A stretch of 64,000 nt of DNA, from positions 48,860,008 to 48,924,007 of the forward strand of contig CM059973.1 of NCBI GenBank assembly GCA_030490835.1. Direction: 5' to 3'. Below are positions 1 to 12,775 of this stretch, piece by piece. The stretch is from Annona cherimola (lineage: Eukaryota > Streptophyta > Magnoliopsida > Magnoliales > Annonaceae). How positions within the stretch are numbered: the first letter of the stretch is position 1; each line of letters begins with the position of its first letter. Under the pieces are notes generated by a model. It was not told the origin of the DNA. It saw only the letters and a list, made by a program, of their open reading frames with translations, and did not search any database. A program made the position numbers and the translations under genes.

Positions 1-3000
1 GAACAACAAGTTATATGGATAATCTTGAGGGTAAAATACCCTAAGTATAGAGTGGTATGGACATCCAAAAGGGCTTAAAATAAAAAACTAAAAATCTTTT
101 TTGTATGGTCATGTTGATGTGGACGTCCAAGGTGGAAGAAATGGGGAGAAAAGTTGTTGTTTTGGGCAACTTAATTGATGGATTTTGATTCCATGATTAT
201 ACCCTAAATTTTGTGCAAAAAGTGTCTAAATTAGGGGAAAATGGAAGGAAAATTTTTGTTTTATAAAAATTTGATTAACGCATAATGTGTGTGTGACTAA
301 GAAGGGCACATGAAGGGTATGGATGGCAAGAATGGGAAATGACCAAATATGATTTGCTAAAATGAAAAAATGGAAGGGAAACATGGCAAAATGAGAAAAG
401 ATAAGGCTGTTTTGAGAAAATTATAAAATCTCAAAAAATTGAGATTGAAATTAATAGCTCTAACTCATAAATAGATGCCTTGAATGAGCACTAATGTGAA
501 GATATAAAGTATGGGTGTTAAATGATAAATGGGAAGTAATAAACTTCCATATGATTGAGTTAAATTTAAAGGTTATAAAGAACTTGATGTTTACCATAAA
601 TAAGGGTAATAAAATGAACGGAATGGTCAAAATGGGAAGAATGGTCATCATTAAGTCATATGTCACATCAGTGTGTAAATTGAAAATTTGACACCCTACT
701 TGAAAGACAAGTGGGTTAAGCTAGTTTGATGTAAATTCATGTGGATTCATATAGGTTGGAAAACCCTAAGAGATGCAAGCATTTGAAATTTTACGTATAT
801 AAATGAAATGTCATCTTTATTTATTTAGGCAAAGGCAAAGAAAAGGATGGAAGAATGGGATTGAAGCTATCACAAGTAAGCAAGCAAATCTTTCAAAATA
901 TTGATTTCCTCCTATTTGTTGAAATGATTGAAAGTGTTTATATTGATGCTTTTAAGAATTTCTCACAAGACGGCAAGCACTATCTTGAAAATTATAGTTT
1001 CAATGAAATGTCTCAGGGATTGCTTCATTATAAGCAGGCAACACTTCTTAAAATAATGATTTTATTTCAAGTATTGCAATGATTGGAAATGCTTTACGTT
1101 GATGATTGTAAGAGTTGTTTACAAGTAAGCAAGCTCTTTAAGATGCTATTTTCAAAGGCATTTTATAAAGAAAAAGGAGTTTTGACCTTTCTAAAAAGGA
1201 ATACTTGTAAACAAGTTTTTTTTTGGAGTTTTACTCCCACAGGTTTTGTGAAAAGCAAGTGTGTTTATGAAAGAAAAGAAAAAGGGGTTGATTTATAGAA
1301 ATAAAGTATTTATTCTTTGACATGATACTTAAAATAAACGATGGATTAAAAATGGTCCATTATCTAAATGGTTCATTAGAAAAGTTTTGATTTCATTTAA
1401 ATATGAAAATAATTTTAACATGCCTTGAAAATGTTTCTACAAATGCTTCTAAAAAGAGTTTAAGGGTGGTCAACCCGATAAGTTAACTATACAAAATGAA
1501 TTAAGATTTTGGTTGCTAAAATATTATCCAAAGGGATGTGCAAGCTCTTCTCTACATAGAAATGACAAGGATGATATGTGGACTAGTATATGATACTAGA
1601 ATGTATAAAGGAAGATGAGGTAATTGCATAATCTTTGTTTACAGAATGCCCCGAAATGGAAATAAAGAAAATGCTAGTGAGAAAAGTTTCTCTTCATGAA
1701 TATTGAAAGGCTTTGAAATCCTTTCTCATTCTGATTTTAAGATTTATTACAAGAAACATTTTTAGAAAAGATTATTTTCTCAAACATTACAAATGGTTAT
1801 TAAAATATTTTACTTAAATATTTCTAAAAGTATTTAAGGGTGGTCATCCTAAAACTAGATTTCAAATATGATAAAGTGGGTGCGCCCATTTTACAAGTTG
1901 CTAAAAAGGACACAAATTAAGGTCTGTGATGTTTCATGAAATCATGCTAGCATGTGGACATCTATGATGATGTACGGTGCACCAAAACAATGAATATGTC
2001 AATTGTAAAGACGGTCGCAGATGGACCGGGGTCCACTCTATATATGGCTAAGTTGCTAAGAGATGGCAGGAGGCCAGCGGCGCCCTCCCTGAGATGGGAG
2101 CAAGTTTAAGGAATGACCGCCTGACTAGCATGCTGTTATATGATGGATTGTCTTCTAGAAGGTAGAAGGAACACTTGGTAAGTGTCACTACCGGATGGGG
2201 AGAAATGCATTTGCATATGCTTTGCTTTTGAAAAATCTAGAAAACCGAGATATGAAATTATTTATGCAAAAAGATTACCCTAAATAGGGTTTTATGAGCC
2301 TATACGAAAAAGTTACCCTAAAAATAGGGTGTTTTATACGAAAAGTGTAAATATCAAGGTTGAGATGAAATGTTTTCGATGCAAATGCATTCATGAAAAA
2401 GGATTACGTGCATATGCATTGTTTGTCTTAAACAAGCCCTAAAACGGAATTATGAAAAATGATTTATAAGAAAAATAATTTATGACATAAAAATGTCCAC
2501 TGGCTAAAAGGGTTTATATGAGAAATAATTTAACAACTAAATGGGTTTATGTGAAAAATATTTTAGGACATAAAAATGTCCACTGGCAAAAAGGAGTTTA
2601 TGTAAAATATTTTAGAACATTAAAAAATATTCACACAAGAACAAAAGGAGATTACCTAAAAAGGTTTATATGCATATGCAATGCCTTTGAAAAGCCCAGA
2701 CATTGGGTCTTTATGATGAGATTGTTATAAAAATGTTTACAGAAAGATGCTTGCCTAAAGATAAAATGCTTACTTACTGAGTTATCACTCACTATTTCTT
2801 TTCCGAAACCTTAGACAGGTACAGGGAAGCCCAAGAGGTAAAGAACCTGAGCATTTGAAGAAAGGTGTGAGATGATATGCAAGTGTGTGCTCAAATGATT
2901 AGCTACGATATACGAAATTGTATGATCAGAATTTCTAAGGAATGTTAAGGTATGTGAACCTACAAAAAGTTCTAAGTTCTATGTGAATTGATGGTTGAAT

Positions 3001-3428
3001 GTGTGTATATAGGCATGTATGTCAAATACTTGACTATGAATATATTTTAGATGACTATGGCATGGTCAGGTTGATAAAACCAATGATGTAAGAGAACAAG
3101 ATAGAAGTTTATGAATGATATGTGCAGTTGATAACTACTGCCAGAAAGTGAAATTGTGAACATATAAAAAAATAAAAGGAGAACCAAAGGGTATTTTAAA
3201 ATACTAAGTGCGAGATTCACAAGTGTATCGTTGCTTATAAGATGAATGGAGTGAAATATAAAGAAATGAAATAATGAAAGGAAAAGGAATGAAATGGAAA
3301 AAAAAATCAACAAGATCGAATTTAGAACCCGCTGCGTGATTAGGGCAACAATCTTGGCTCACATTTACCATTTAATAACGATCTTGGAGTAAGGCTTTGT
3401 GTGCCGCCTCGAGTTGGGGGCACCACAT
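1..3428 (+). mobile_element. Tekay/Del-like gypsy LTR, 3' part (G1)
   Basis: AT-rich non-coding sequence that ends in GGGGCACCACA at 3428. Its reverse complement matches the left parts of three other insertions in the window (17467, 25920 and 40162), especially over the last 120 bases and in a GC-rich hairpin block near 2030-2115. The G4 copy has TG...CA ends, a 5-bp TSD, a TATA box and a splice donor, so this family is an LTR, read here left to right. The LTR start lies outside the window. No primer-binding site follows 3428; the sequence passes directly into the 3' end of Copia A, so this is a solo LTR or a truncated one. Short open frames inside it have no recognisable product. Confidence 0.75.
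2030..2115 (+). other. conserved GC-rich hairpin block in LTR U5
   Basis: A GC-rich island in AT-rich DNA. It contains CCAGCGGCGCCCTCCC followed by TGAGAT and GGGAG, so CTCCC and GGGAG can pair around a six-base loop. The same block occurs in the other G LTRs and in the Tekay2 LTR (near 37900-37935), although the flanks are strongly diverged. Function is unknown; a structured RNA element is an inference. Confidence 0.55.
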
Positions 3429-4190
3429 AATCATGCATGAAAGGTAAGACAAACTAGAGCAAAATTTCAAAAAATTTTACCTATGCCTTTGCTGCTGGTA
3501 CCCAAAAACATGCACCCATTCCTAGCCTAGATCTATATATGGAGGAGTCTAAGGTCTACTCCCTCTATTGAAAATTAGCTTGGATTTTTTACTCCTTATC
3601 ATTCATTATCTCAACCCAATTTTTTACAAGATAAGATGTCCTATCCAATTACTCTGTTTGCATTTAACAAAGTCTCTTGTGACCTCTTGTTAATGATTGT
3701 CAAAAAAGGAGGGGAATAGACAGTAGAGAAAAAGGAAAGTGACTTTTTGTAAATTTTGGGTTGGGTAGTTTCTATTTAGGATGAACTTGAAACCTTTATA
3801 TGTATTGTTGAAATGAATGAAATTTCAGATGTTTGCTTGATATATATATATATATGTTTTTTAGATGTTGAAATGAATAGAATATCTTATACTTATGTGA
3901 ATTCTTGTGCTTTTAAATACATATGGTTGATGAACATGACATGTATGAAAGTTGCATTTTATGACTTGAATGAATGCAAGGTATGGTTTGAATGTTCAAA
4001 ACATAATCAAGATGAATTGAATATTAAATGTATTGATTAAATTAAAATTTGTCAAATATCTACGAATATCAATTGAATGAAAGGTAAATAAATATGCTAA
4101 ATTTGGATTCTTAACTTCTAAGCATTGCTTATTTTAAAAAGAGAGGTATGATCTCAAAATGGTTTTGTCAATTACCAAAAAGAGGGAGAT
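3429..4190 (+). pseudogene. Copia A: 3' end of env-like ORF3, 3' UTR and polypurine tract
   Basis: From about 3484 one frame reads APIPSLDLYMEES, matching the C-terminal part of the ORF3 of Copia B (PIPSLPDLDPYWGES). After about 3600 it degenerates. The rest is AT-rich 3' UTR like 32391-32787, including a short TA run at 3839-3855. It ends in a polypurine tract at 4176-4190 (CAAAAAGAGGGAGAT) directly before the LTR. Everything upstream in this element has been displaced by the G1 LTR. The assignment rests on the short protein match plus the tract and LTR that follow. Confidence 0.6.
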
Positions 4191-5014
4191 TGTGAACTCA
4201 ACTAGCATAAAGTGCAAATCAATATTTAAGTTTTGATGATTAGCAACCAATTTGATATATTCAAGGCTACTAATGAATTTCGATTTGTTTAGAACTTTAA
4301 AATTTTTTAAGTCTTAAGTTCAAGCAGCCGAAGTTGCAAAGTCAAGTTAACTCCAAGATCAAGTTGGTAAGTTACAACTCAAATCGACTTCACAACCAAC
4401 TTTAAATATAATAAAAAGTTTTACAGTGAAAGTCACACCCAACTCAACTTCACACACAACTTAGGTGAAGTTGATACTCAAGTTGACTTCGCTTGCAACT
4501 TAAAAATCATTGAGGCACCAAAATTTTCTCTAGCTATAAAATGTTGTTCGAAGTCGTACTACAAGTTGACTTCACTTGTGACTTGAGTAAAGTCAAATCC
4601 GAAGTCGACTCAGAACATGCAACTTAGAAGAACAAGTGAAGATTTGAAAAGTTATTGATAAGTATGAAATTTGAACTTGCATCGCAAGTCGACTCCATAT
4701 GTGACTTGGGCGAAATTCAACATGAAGTCGACCTAAGAATGAGACTTGAAAGGAGGAAAGCTTAAAGAAAATTTTCTTAAAGATTTCGAAACCCCAGATA
4801 CAGTGAAATGAAATCCTAACTCTCAACTTACTCCATGTGAAACTTGAAGACAAAGACTTAAAGGATTTCTTTCACAAGGCATATGGAGTACTGAAGTCAA
4901 TACCCAAGTCAAATCTAGCTCAGACTTAGGTGAAATTGCAGGTAAATTCAACTCTAAGTTTGACTTGGATCATATTGGTAAAATTTTTTGAATGTTAGCA
5001 CATTAAATGAGCGT
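4191..5014 (+). mobile_element. Copia A 3' LTR, first part
   Basis: Starts TGTGAACTCA right after a polypurine tract. It carries the repeated AAGTCGACTTC-type motifs seen in U3 of the Copia B and C LTRs, here more decayed. It is interrupted at 5014 by Athila1 and continues at 16929. The join is supported by the Copia B LTR, where the equivalent of the two sides is contiguous near 33780-33830 (CATTAAATGCACGCCACC). Confidence 0.75.
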
Positions 5015-6574
5015 TGATAACTCGTATTTTTACGAGTTATCATGGCCCATTTCAGACTTGATTTGTGCGTTAGTTCAAGAGATTAGGCTTATTTGCATCT
5101 ATTTAGCTTAATTTTCACTCGCTTTGCATTTTAGGAGCATTATTTAGTTTTTAGGCCTTTTAACATTACTTAGGCATTTTTTTTTCATTTACTTAGTTTT
5201 CCATCTTTTGCAGGAAGGACGGGACGTGTGAAGACAAAGCGGACGAGTTGAATGCAAGATGAGGCAACCAGAGGCAGATGGATGGCGCCTAGGCGCTACC
5301 CTACGGGCCTTGGCCATTTTCAACACACACAGCTTACAGCATGGCTTCCAGAGAGTTGGCGCCTAGGCGCCACTTCATCTAAATGCAACCCAAGTTCAGA
5401 CGATGTTGAAGCCACAAGTCAGGCCAAACTCCAGGCAGTTGGCGCCCAGGCGCCAGGCATGATCAATCACAAGATTTCAAGGGTTAAGCTCCAAGCAAGA
5501 ACAATCCAGGGAGTTGGCACCTAGGCACCAATACGCATCCGTACGCGAATATGTCAGTGCATAAGATGTGCAAAAAGTGACTCTATATATAGTTCCTAGG
5601 GGTTCGCGTGCGAGAGGGAAGGAGGAGAGCCTAAGTACGAATTAAAGTGCAAGAGAAAGAGGAAATCAAGATTAAAGCCCGGATTGAAGAGAGGATTCAA
5701 GTCCCGTTGGTGGAAACCGCCGAAAAATAGTTTTTCTTATTCTTTCCAATTTTCTTTCTTTGCCTTTATGGATACTTTTTATATGGATGTATTGGATGTT
5801 AAGATCATGTCTTTGAACTAAACCTCCATTAGATGGATAGTTAGGATGATTTGAATTCTAAACTATATTGTTTCTTGGTTCTTAGAATATTCAGGAATGA
5901 ATAGTTGATTTTATGCATGATTGTGTATGATTTACCTTTACATGTGTGGATTGAATATTTTTTACAAGATTAGCTACCTTGTAAGATGATTTAATTGCTT
6001 GATTTATCCTTGGAAGAGGAAGATCTTTGTAGGATCCTTGTGCAAGGCATAGGTTTCGACTTTTGTGTAAGGAGAGTTGTTTAACAGATAGGAATTTACT
6101 GTTAAACCCTGTGTAGCTATTATACAGGTTATGAACTTATCGATTTCACTTTATTTAATGACATGGGAACATAGCAATTAAATAGGGTGTAATTAGCTTT
6201 ATATAATGTTGGAAGACATATATAAAGATATATGAACTTGGGCTAGTAAATCCATATGCAATCTAAGTCGAAAGAACCAAAGCAATATAGTTTAGATTCA
6301 AGGATTCCAAGCTATCCATCTGCCATCCCTAATCAGAAAACCGTTTAAAGTATCCAGTAGTCTTGAAGTTTCACTCTAATTTCTCATTGCAATCGTTAGT
6401 TTAGTTAAATCACAAAACCAGAATTTTCGATCCAGTGAAAGTATTTTAACTAATTAATAATTCGGTTAATAATTCCTCGTGAGAACGATACTCTACTCAC
6501 TCTTTATTACTTAACACGGCACGTATACTTGCGTAAATAGCGAGCAATTTGATAGACATATACGCAGCTCGTCA
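5015..6574 (+). repeat. Athila1 5' LTR
   Basis: 1560 bases, TG...CA. Bases 5015-5042 form an inverted repeat with 12-base arms (TGATAACTCGTA and its complement) around TTTT. Between about 5280 and 5540 four palindromes of the type GGCGCCTAGGCGCC are spaced about 75-80 bases apart, upstream of a TATA box at 5583-5592 (CTATATATAG). This places the palindromes in U3 close to the promoter. The LTR ends CTCGTCA. Confidence 0.9.
5583..5592 (+). promoter_or_regulatory. TATA box of Athila1 5' LTR
   Basis: CTATATATAG lies about 45 bases downstream of the last GGCGCC-type palindrome. The same site is in the 3' LTR near 15943, and the Athila2 LTR has TTATAAATAG at 43251. Transcription would start about 30 bases further on. 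Confidence 0.7.
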
Positions 6575-6581
6575 AGTTTTT

Positions 6582-6597
6582 TGCGCCGTTGCCGGGA
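6582..6597 (+). other. Athila1 primer-binding site
   Basis: TGCGCCGTTGCCGGGA, seven bases after the LTR end. It matches the Athila-family primer-binding sequence (TGGCGCCGTTGCCGGG) with one base changed. It primes minus-strand synthesis from a host tRNA. Confidence 0.75.
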
Positions 6598-6739
6598 AAT
6601 TGTTTAGCTAATTATTTTTAGTTTTATTGCTTTCTTGTCTAATTCTGTAGAATAGTTTATTTTCATAATTTCTTTTAGTTTAGAATCTCTTTTTTACTAG
6701 TTCAACTTCATTGGTTTTTGCAGATTATTCGCAAATTGC

Positions 6740-8390
6740 ATGCGCCGAGGCAGAGCCGGAAAGGAGATTGTTATTCCTTTTGATCCGGAACCCGAACGAA
6801 CTTATTTGAGAAGGCGTCGCAAAAGTAGGGAGGCTAGAAACCAACAGCATACGATGGAGCGCATCGAGAACCAAGATGAAAATGTTCATGCAAATCAACA
6901 GGAAAACCAAAGGATCGAGATCCCGAATCATCCACCTCAAGATGATTTGGATCAACCCATTTGGGATTTGATTGCGCTTGGCCAAAATGCTATTCAGACT
7001 AGCATTGTACCTCCTCTGATCGACACCAACAACTTTGAGATCAAGCCGGTGATTTTCCAGATGCTTCAGTCTATCGGGCAGTTTGGAGGTCTAGCATTTG
7101 AAGACCTGCACCGCCATCTGTGGAATTTTCTGCAGATCATGAACACTTTCAAGAAAATCGGAGTCTCCGACGAGGCAATGCGGCTTCGAACTTTTCCATT
7201 TTCTCTGCGTGATCGAGCTTCTAAGTGGCTAGACTCCTTGCCACCAAACTCCATCAACACATGGAATGACTTGGCATAGAAATTCTTAAAAAAATACTTC
7301 CCGCCTACCAAGTTAGCCAAGCTGAGGATGGATATAGTCTCGTTCAAGAAACACAGAGAGGAGACCCTATAAGAGGCATGAGATCGTTTCAAAGACCTGC
7401 TTAAAATGCCCGCATCTTGGAATTCAGCCGTGGGTCCAAATTTAGATTTTCTATAACGGTCTCCAGGATTCCACCCGTCACATGGTGGATTCGTCATCAA
7501 ACGGTTCTCTGCTACGGAAAAGCTTTCGGGAATCATACGCCCTACTCAAAAATATGCGGCCAATACTTATCAACAGCCACCTGACAGAAGCCGAGGTGGG
7601 GGTCTACTCCAACTGGACGCGGTCTCATCGATAAAGGCCCACATCGACGATTTATCTCGGCAAATCCAGAACTTGTCCAGGCCAGCCAACGTCAGTGCAT
7701 TAGGGGCCTCTACACCACAGCAGTCGACAGCAGCAGATATTTGCACATGGTGTGGCGAATTCAGCATCCCAGTGATGAATGTGCCTCCAACCTGGAGTCC
7801 ATTAATTACGTGGGAAATTTCCAGAGAAACCCAGCAAATCAGTATGGAAACAACTACAACCCAGGCTGGAGGAATCATCCTAACTTCTCATGGAACAACC
7901 AGACAAGGCCGAATCAGCTGCCTGGATTCTCGCAGCAGCCGCCGCAACAACAGCCTGCAAGACCAATGCAGTTCGATCCATCACCGCGAGAAGAGAAGAA
8001 ATCTGATCTGGAAAATCTCTTCATGCAATCCTAGATCACGACGAACAGGAACCTAGAAGCTTAGATAGGCCAACCGGCCTCAGCTGTGAATAACCGATCT
8101 CAAGGTTCGTTGCCAAGCTACACCGAGCAAAACCCGAAAGGAAAAGGCAAAGAACAGGTCCAAGCAATCACATTGCGTAGTGGAAAGCAGTTACCCGATG
8201 CAATTCCACCAGAATCGGTAACTGAACCCACGTATCCTCTAATTCAGCAGTCGCAGGAGCCAGAAGAACCAGCTACTACCCAGAAGCAACCGGATGCTGA
8301 AATTTCCACGAATCCAAGGTCGCCTCCTCCATTTCCTCAACGAATCGAAAAGCCTAAAAGGAGGGCCAGTTCAAGAAATTTCTTGAGATA
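6740..8390 (+). pseudogene. Athila1 gag (decayed)
   Basis: Encodes the capsid polyprotein, which packages the RNA in cytoplasmic particles. The first frame (6740-7279, 179 codons) starts at an ATG with basic residues (MRRGRAGKE) and includes the capsid-type segment with LRTFPFSLRDRASKWLDSLPP. It ends in TAG at 7277, but recognisable gag continues in the same and other frames: ELDAVSSIKAHIDDLSRQI-like text near 7610, the Athila signature YNPGWRNHPNFSW near 7855-7900, and QAITLRSGKQLP near 8160. At least three stops and several frame changes are present. The transition to protease near 8365 is another frameshift. The leader 6575-6739 holds the primer-binding site and no gene. Confidence 0.88.
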
Positions 8391-9032
8391 TTGAAGCAGC
8401 TACACATTAATATACCTCTCATCGAAGCCTTGGAACAGATGCCGAGCTACGCCAAATTCATGAAAGATGTGCTATCAAAGAAAAGGCGATTGACGGAATT
8501 CGAGACGGTGGCACTAACAGAGGAAACCAGTGAGAGGGTGCAGAGGAAATTGCCTCCTAAACTCAAGGACCCAGGGAGTTTCACCATTCCTTGCACGATT
8601 GGAGACCAGTACTTCAGGAGAGCCCTATGCGACTTGGGAGCTAGCATTAATCTCATTCCCAAGTCCATTTTTAGAAAATTGGGCCTTGGGGAAGCTCGAC
8701 CTACCACAGTGATGCTACAGCTAGCAGATCGATCCATCCCGTATCCAGAAGGTATTATTGAGGATGTTCTTGTCAAGGTGGACAAGTTCATCTTTCCTGC
8801 TGATTTTATTATCCTTGATTATGAAGAAGATCGAGATGTACCAATCATTTTGGGTCATCCTTTCCTCGCAACGGGGAAAACCATCATCGATGTACAGGCT
8901 GGAGAGCTGACCATGCGAGTTCAGAGAGAACACGTTACTTTTAGCGTGTTCAAGGCAATGCAGTTACCAAATGACCCAGAGGAATGTCTAATGATCGACA
9001 TGGTGGACTCGACAGTGCAAGCTGAATTCTAA
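8391..9032 (+). pseudogene. Athila1 protease domain region
   Basis: An open stretch of about 213 codons. It contains LPPKLKDPGSFTIPCTIG followed by ALCDLGASINLIP; the DLGAS near 8631 is the aspartic protease active site of gypsy elements. VPIILGHPFLATG near 8850 is the second conserved protease motif. Its role is to process the polyprotein. The frame is open upstream of the first methionine, so this is part of a fused gag-pol and not a separate gene. It is the best-preserved piece of Athila1. Confidence 0.88.
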
Positions 9033-11033
9033 ATTTCAGCTTTCAAGGACATTCTATAAGCATCGCTCGTTGGGGAAGGCAATGAATCTGATGAAGATTT
9101 AGCAGAAATGATACACTATCTGCAGCAACCCCCGACATTCCCACGATACCCGCAAAAATTTGAATCGCTGGAGCTAAAGCCGGAGTCTTTTAAACAGTTG
9201 AAGCCGTCTATTGAAGAGTCGCCTATCCTGGAGCTGAAACCCTTGCCAAAACACCTCAAATATGCCTTCCTGGGAGCAGAATCCTCACTCTTGGTGATTA
9301 TTTCTTCTGCACTTGATCCCGTGCAAGAAGAAAAACTGCTCAGAGTGTTCAGAGATCACAAAAGGCCATAGGATGGACCATAGTAGACATCAGAGGCATC
9401 AGCCCATCCTTTTGCATGCATAAGATTCAAATAGAAGAGAATTCCAGGCCATCTATCGAAGCACAGAGAAGACTAAACCTAATCATGAAAGAAGTGTCAG
9501 AAAGGAGATCATCAAATGGCTAGATGCAGGCGTGATATACCCTATCTCTGACAGTTCTTAGGTCAGCCGGGTGCAGTGTGTCCCGAAGAAAGGCGGTATG
9601 ACGTTCGTCTCCAACGAAAACAATGAGCTAATCCCGACCAGAACAGTTACTGGTTGGCGAGTTTGCATGGACTACCGCAAGCTGAATAAAGCCACCCAAA
9701 AAGATCATTTTCCACTTTCATTCATTGATCAGATGCTGGACAGGTTAGCAAGATGTGAATTCTACTGATTTCTGGATGACTATTCAGGTTATCACGAGAT
9801 TATGATAGCACCGGAAGACCAAGAAAAGACCACATTCACATGTCCATATGACACGTTCGCATTCAGGTGAATGCCGTTTGGCCTATGCAATGCTCCAGGC
9901 ACATTTCAGCGATGTATGATGGCTATTTTCACTGACATGGTGGAAGATTTCCTGGAGGTATTCATGGACGATTTCTCGGTATTCGGGAATTCATACGATG
10001 AGTGTTTAACCAACTTATCAAAGATGCTCCAAAGGTGTGAAGATACGAACCTGGTTCTTAACTGGAAAAGTGTCATTTTATGGTGTAAGAGGGCATCGTA
10101 CTTGGTCACAGGGTCTCTAAACTTGGAATCGAAGTGGACAAAGCTAAAATCGAGACGATCAAGAAATTGCCTCCACCCACCTCAGTCAAAGGCATTTGCA
10201 GTTTTCTAGGACATGCAGGATTCTATAGACGGTTTATAAAAGACTTCTCAAAGATAGCTAAGTCGTTATGTTCGCTGCTGGAAAAAGATATGCCATTCGA
10301 ATTCACCAGCGAATGTATGGAAGCATTCCAAGAGCTGAAAAAGAAACTGGTATCTGCACCAATTATTATTTCTCCAGAATGGAATCTCCCATTTGAATTA
10401 ATGTACCATGCAAGTGACTATGCAGTGGGAGCAGTATTGGGACAGCGAAAAAATAAGATTTTCCACTCCATCTACTACGCTAGCAAAACCATGAACGAGG
10501 CACAAATGAATTACACTACAACCGAAAAGGAACTGCTAGCAGTGGTATTTTCATTTGACAAATTCAGAGCCTATCTGGTGGGCACTAAAGTGATCGTTTA
10601 CACAGACCATTTAGCCATCAAATATCTGATCGAGAAAAAGGATGCAAAACCACGCTTGATTCGATGGGTCTTACTGCTACAGGAATTCGATGTCGAAATC
10701 AAAGATCGTAAGGAAGCTGAAAATCAGGTCGCTAACCATTTATCCCGCCTTGAAGGACTCCAATTAGCTCATGATACGGAGCAAATTCGGGAAGTGTTTT
10801 CGGATGAGCAGTTTTCTCTATCTCCCCAGGCAGCCCACCATGTATGCAAACTTCGTCAATTACATCGTCAGTGGAATGTTACCTCCGGGGCTGAATTCAC
10901 ACCAAAGGAAGAAGTTTCTCCACGACATTAAATTCTATTTCTGGGATGATCCATATCTGTTTAAGCAATGCCCAGATCAGTTATATCGGAGATGTATTCC
11001 AGAGTGTGAACAGGAAGCACTACTGTAGGGCTG
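9033..11033 (+). pseudogene. Athila1 reverse transcriptase and RNase H (decayed)
   Basis: RT signatures in order: VCMDYRKLNKATQKDHFP near 9665, MPFGLCNAPGTFQR at 9871, and the catalytic box FMDD at 9961-9972. RNase H follows at about 10400-10760 with [21 protein letters not shown] and [11 protein letters not shown], so its acidic residues are kept. Breaks include a TAG at 9369, a TGA at 9766, a TGA at 9868 and a frame change near 10130. The reading continues to about 11030, just before the zinc-binding part of integrase, where solo LTR R1 has inserted. Confidence 0.88.
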
Positions 11034-12775
11034 TGTAACACCCCATTCCAAGAATTACTCAAGAACTAGTCAAGGGGTACTACATAATCTAAGAAAAATT
11101 CGGCAGCATCTCCCCATAACATACAAGGGGTAATATGGAATACATGACCTGATATTCATAACATTTCCATTTGTAACATTCAATCCATTTTATATACTTG
11201 CATCTTCATATAATAAGAACATTCATATAGAAGGAAATCATTAAATATTTTCCTTACACATCAAACAGATATAATAGTCATGCATATGTGCATCAACAAG
11301 GATTACAATCCAATCTGAAATACCGAATACATTATAGTTGCCAAAGCGAATCCTACATATATGATTATCAAAAAGAGCACGAATCTAAAAGAACTGAAAT
11401 CAACATATTGTGCTAGGGTCTCTCATGTTTGATCTTCAACTTGTCCCATCCTTAAGTTCCCCTTCTGACCTGCGATCTAAAAGCACAATAACAATGATAT
11501 GAGTCTAAATAGACCCAGTAAGTAGATAATGGTTAGCACAAAGTGCAAATAAGCATAATGATGGATACTCATACAGTGATGAAGCTAATACACGTGGGTC
11601 CAATACCCACTCCCAAGATCGTATACATATAACCATACACACAAATTGACCAACACAACCAATCATCTACTCATGTCCATCAAGGGCCATGAACAACCCT
11701 CTCCTCATGTAATTCAGGGGCCATGAACAACCCTTACAATCAACTATTTGAGATAACACATCATACATAACAGACAATGAAACACGCCGCAAACCACGCC
11801 TACAACATAAACACAATTCAGATTCAACACATAAATCTGTCACACAAGCATTTTATCAAACACATGATAGGTGCGAAATGAAAGAACCTTAAATTCATAC
11901 TCTCGATTGGGCAATTCAATTCACGTCACATTCCAACAATATAAAATCTGCTAAGAAGTCTTTTACATCACAGAAATCCGCATTCAAAGTAAATTTTCCA
12001 TGAACCCTAACTGTTACGAACTCTACACCTAATACCATGGAGTCGTTAGAAGCTATACATTCCCTCTAGCCTCACCTCGTGTTTAACATAAAATTTCAAC
12101 ACTAAATCGAGAAAGGGGCGACATCTACTTACCTTGACCGTGATCCCTCCCAAGACAGCGACCCTAGATGTGGACTGCAGAAATTCGTAGCCTTGGAGCT
12201 TCCTGAACTCGGATCTATGACCTTTAAGGTAGTCGGTATAGTTCCCCTCAAGCGATCACGGGTGGTTCAAACTGAGTGGAAGAGAAAGTAGAAGAGGAAC
12301 GAAGAACCAGAAGAGAAGGAGAAGAGAACGCGGTCGGGCGCGAAATGGGAATGAAACCCTAGAGCGCGGGCCGCTTATGTTAATAGAATCCATTGAGTCG
12401 GGTCGGGGCTCGGGTCCAGTCGCAATTAGTAATTTAATTCCCCGCTCCTACACTTAATAATTAAAAATTTCTCTGGGGGCGCTGCCCCCTTGACCCCCGC
12501 GACCTGACCGGTCAGGTCGAACCCCGTACCTACTCTGCGAAGGGAAAAATAGTTATAATGCTTAACAATGACACACTAATCATACACATTTAAATTTATA
12601 CTCAGTGTGCTAAGATCATAATACATGCATATATGCACTATATGTTCCCTAGATACCATATTCATATACGTTATGCATCCATTAACATTATAAACTCTTA
12701 GTGGCATGTTCATAAGTTATCTCATAAATAGAGAAGGGTTATAATGAAAATAAAATAAAATACCTGGTCCTTACA
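11034..12775 (-). mobile_element. solo LTR R1
   Basis: Starts TGTAACACCCC and ends CCTGGTCCTTACA; flanked by GGCTG (11029-11033) and GACTG (12776-12780), a 4/5 TSD. It is the reverse complement of R2 (45214-46958), at nearly equal length (1742 and 1745 bases). Sense strand is probably minus: on that strand there is a pyrimidine-rich 5'-UTR-like segment followed by a donor-like CAAGGTAAGTAGATG near 12117. No internal coding region is present, as expected after LTR-LTR recombination. The superfamily is not shown by the LTR itself; gypsy is likely. Confidence 0.85.

Noticed and set aside
5280..5540. CRISPR-like array
   Set aside because: Regular 14-bp palindromes about 80 bases apart, but inside a plant LTR, imperfect, and with intervening sequence shared between copies.
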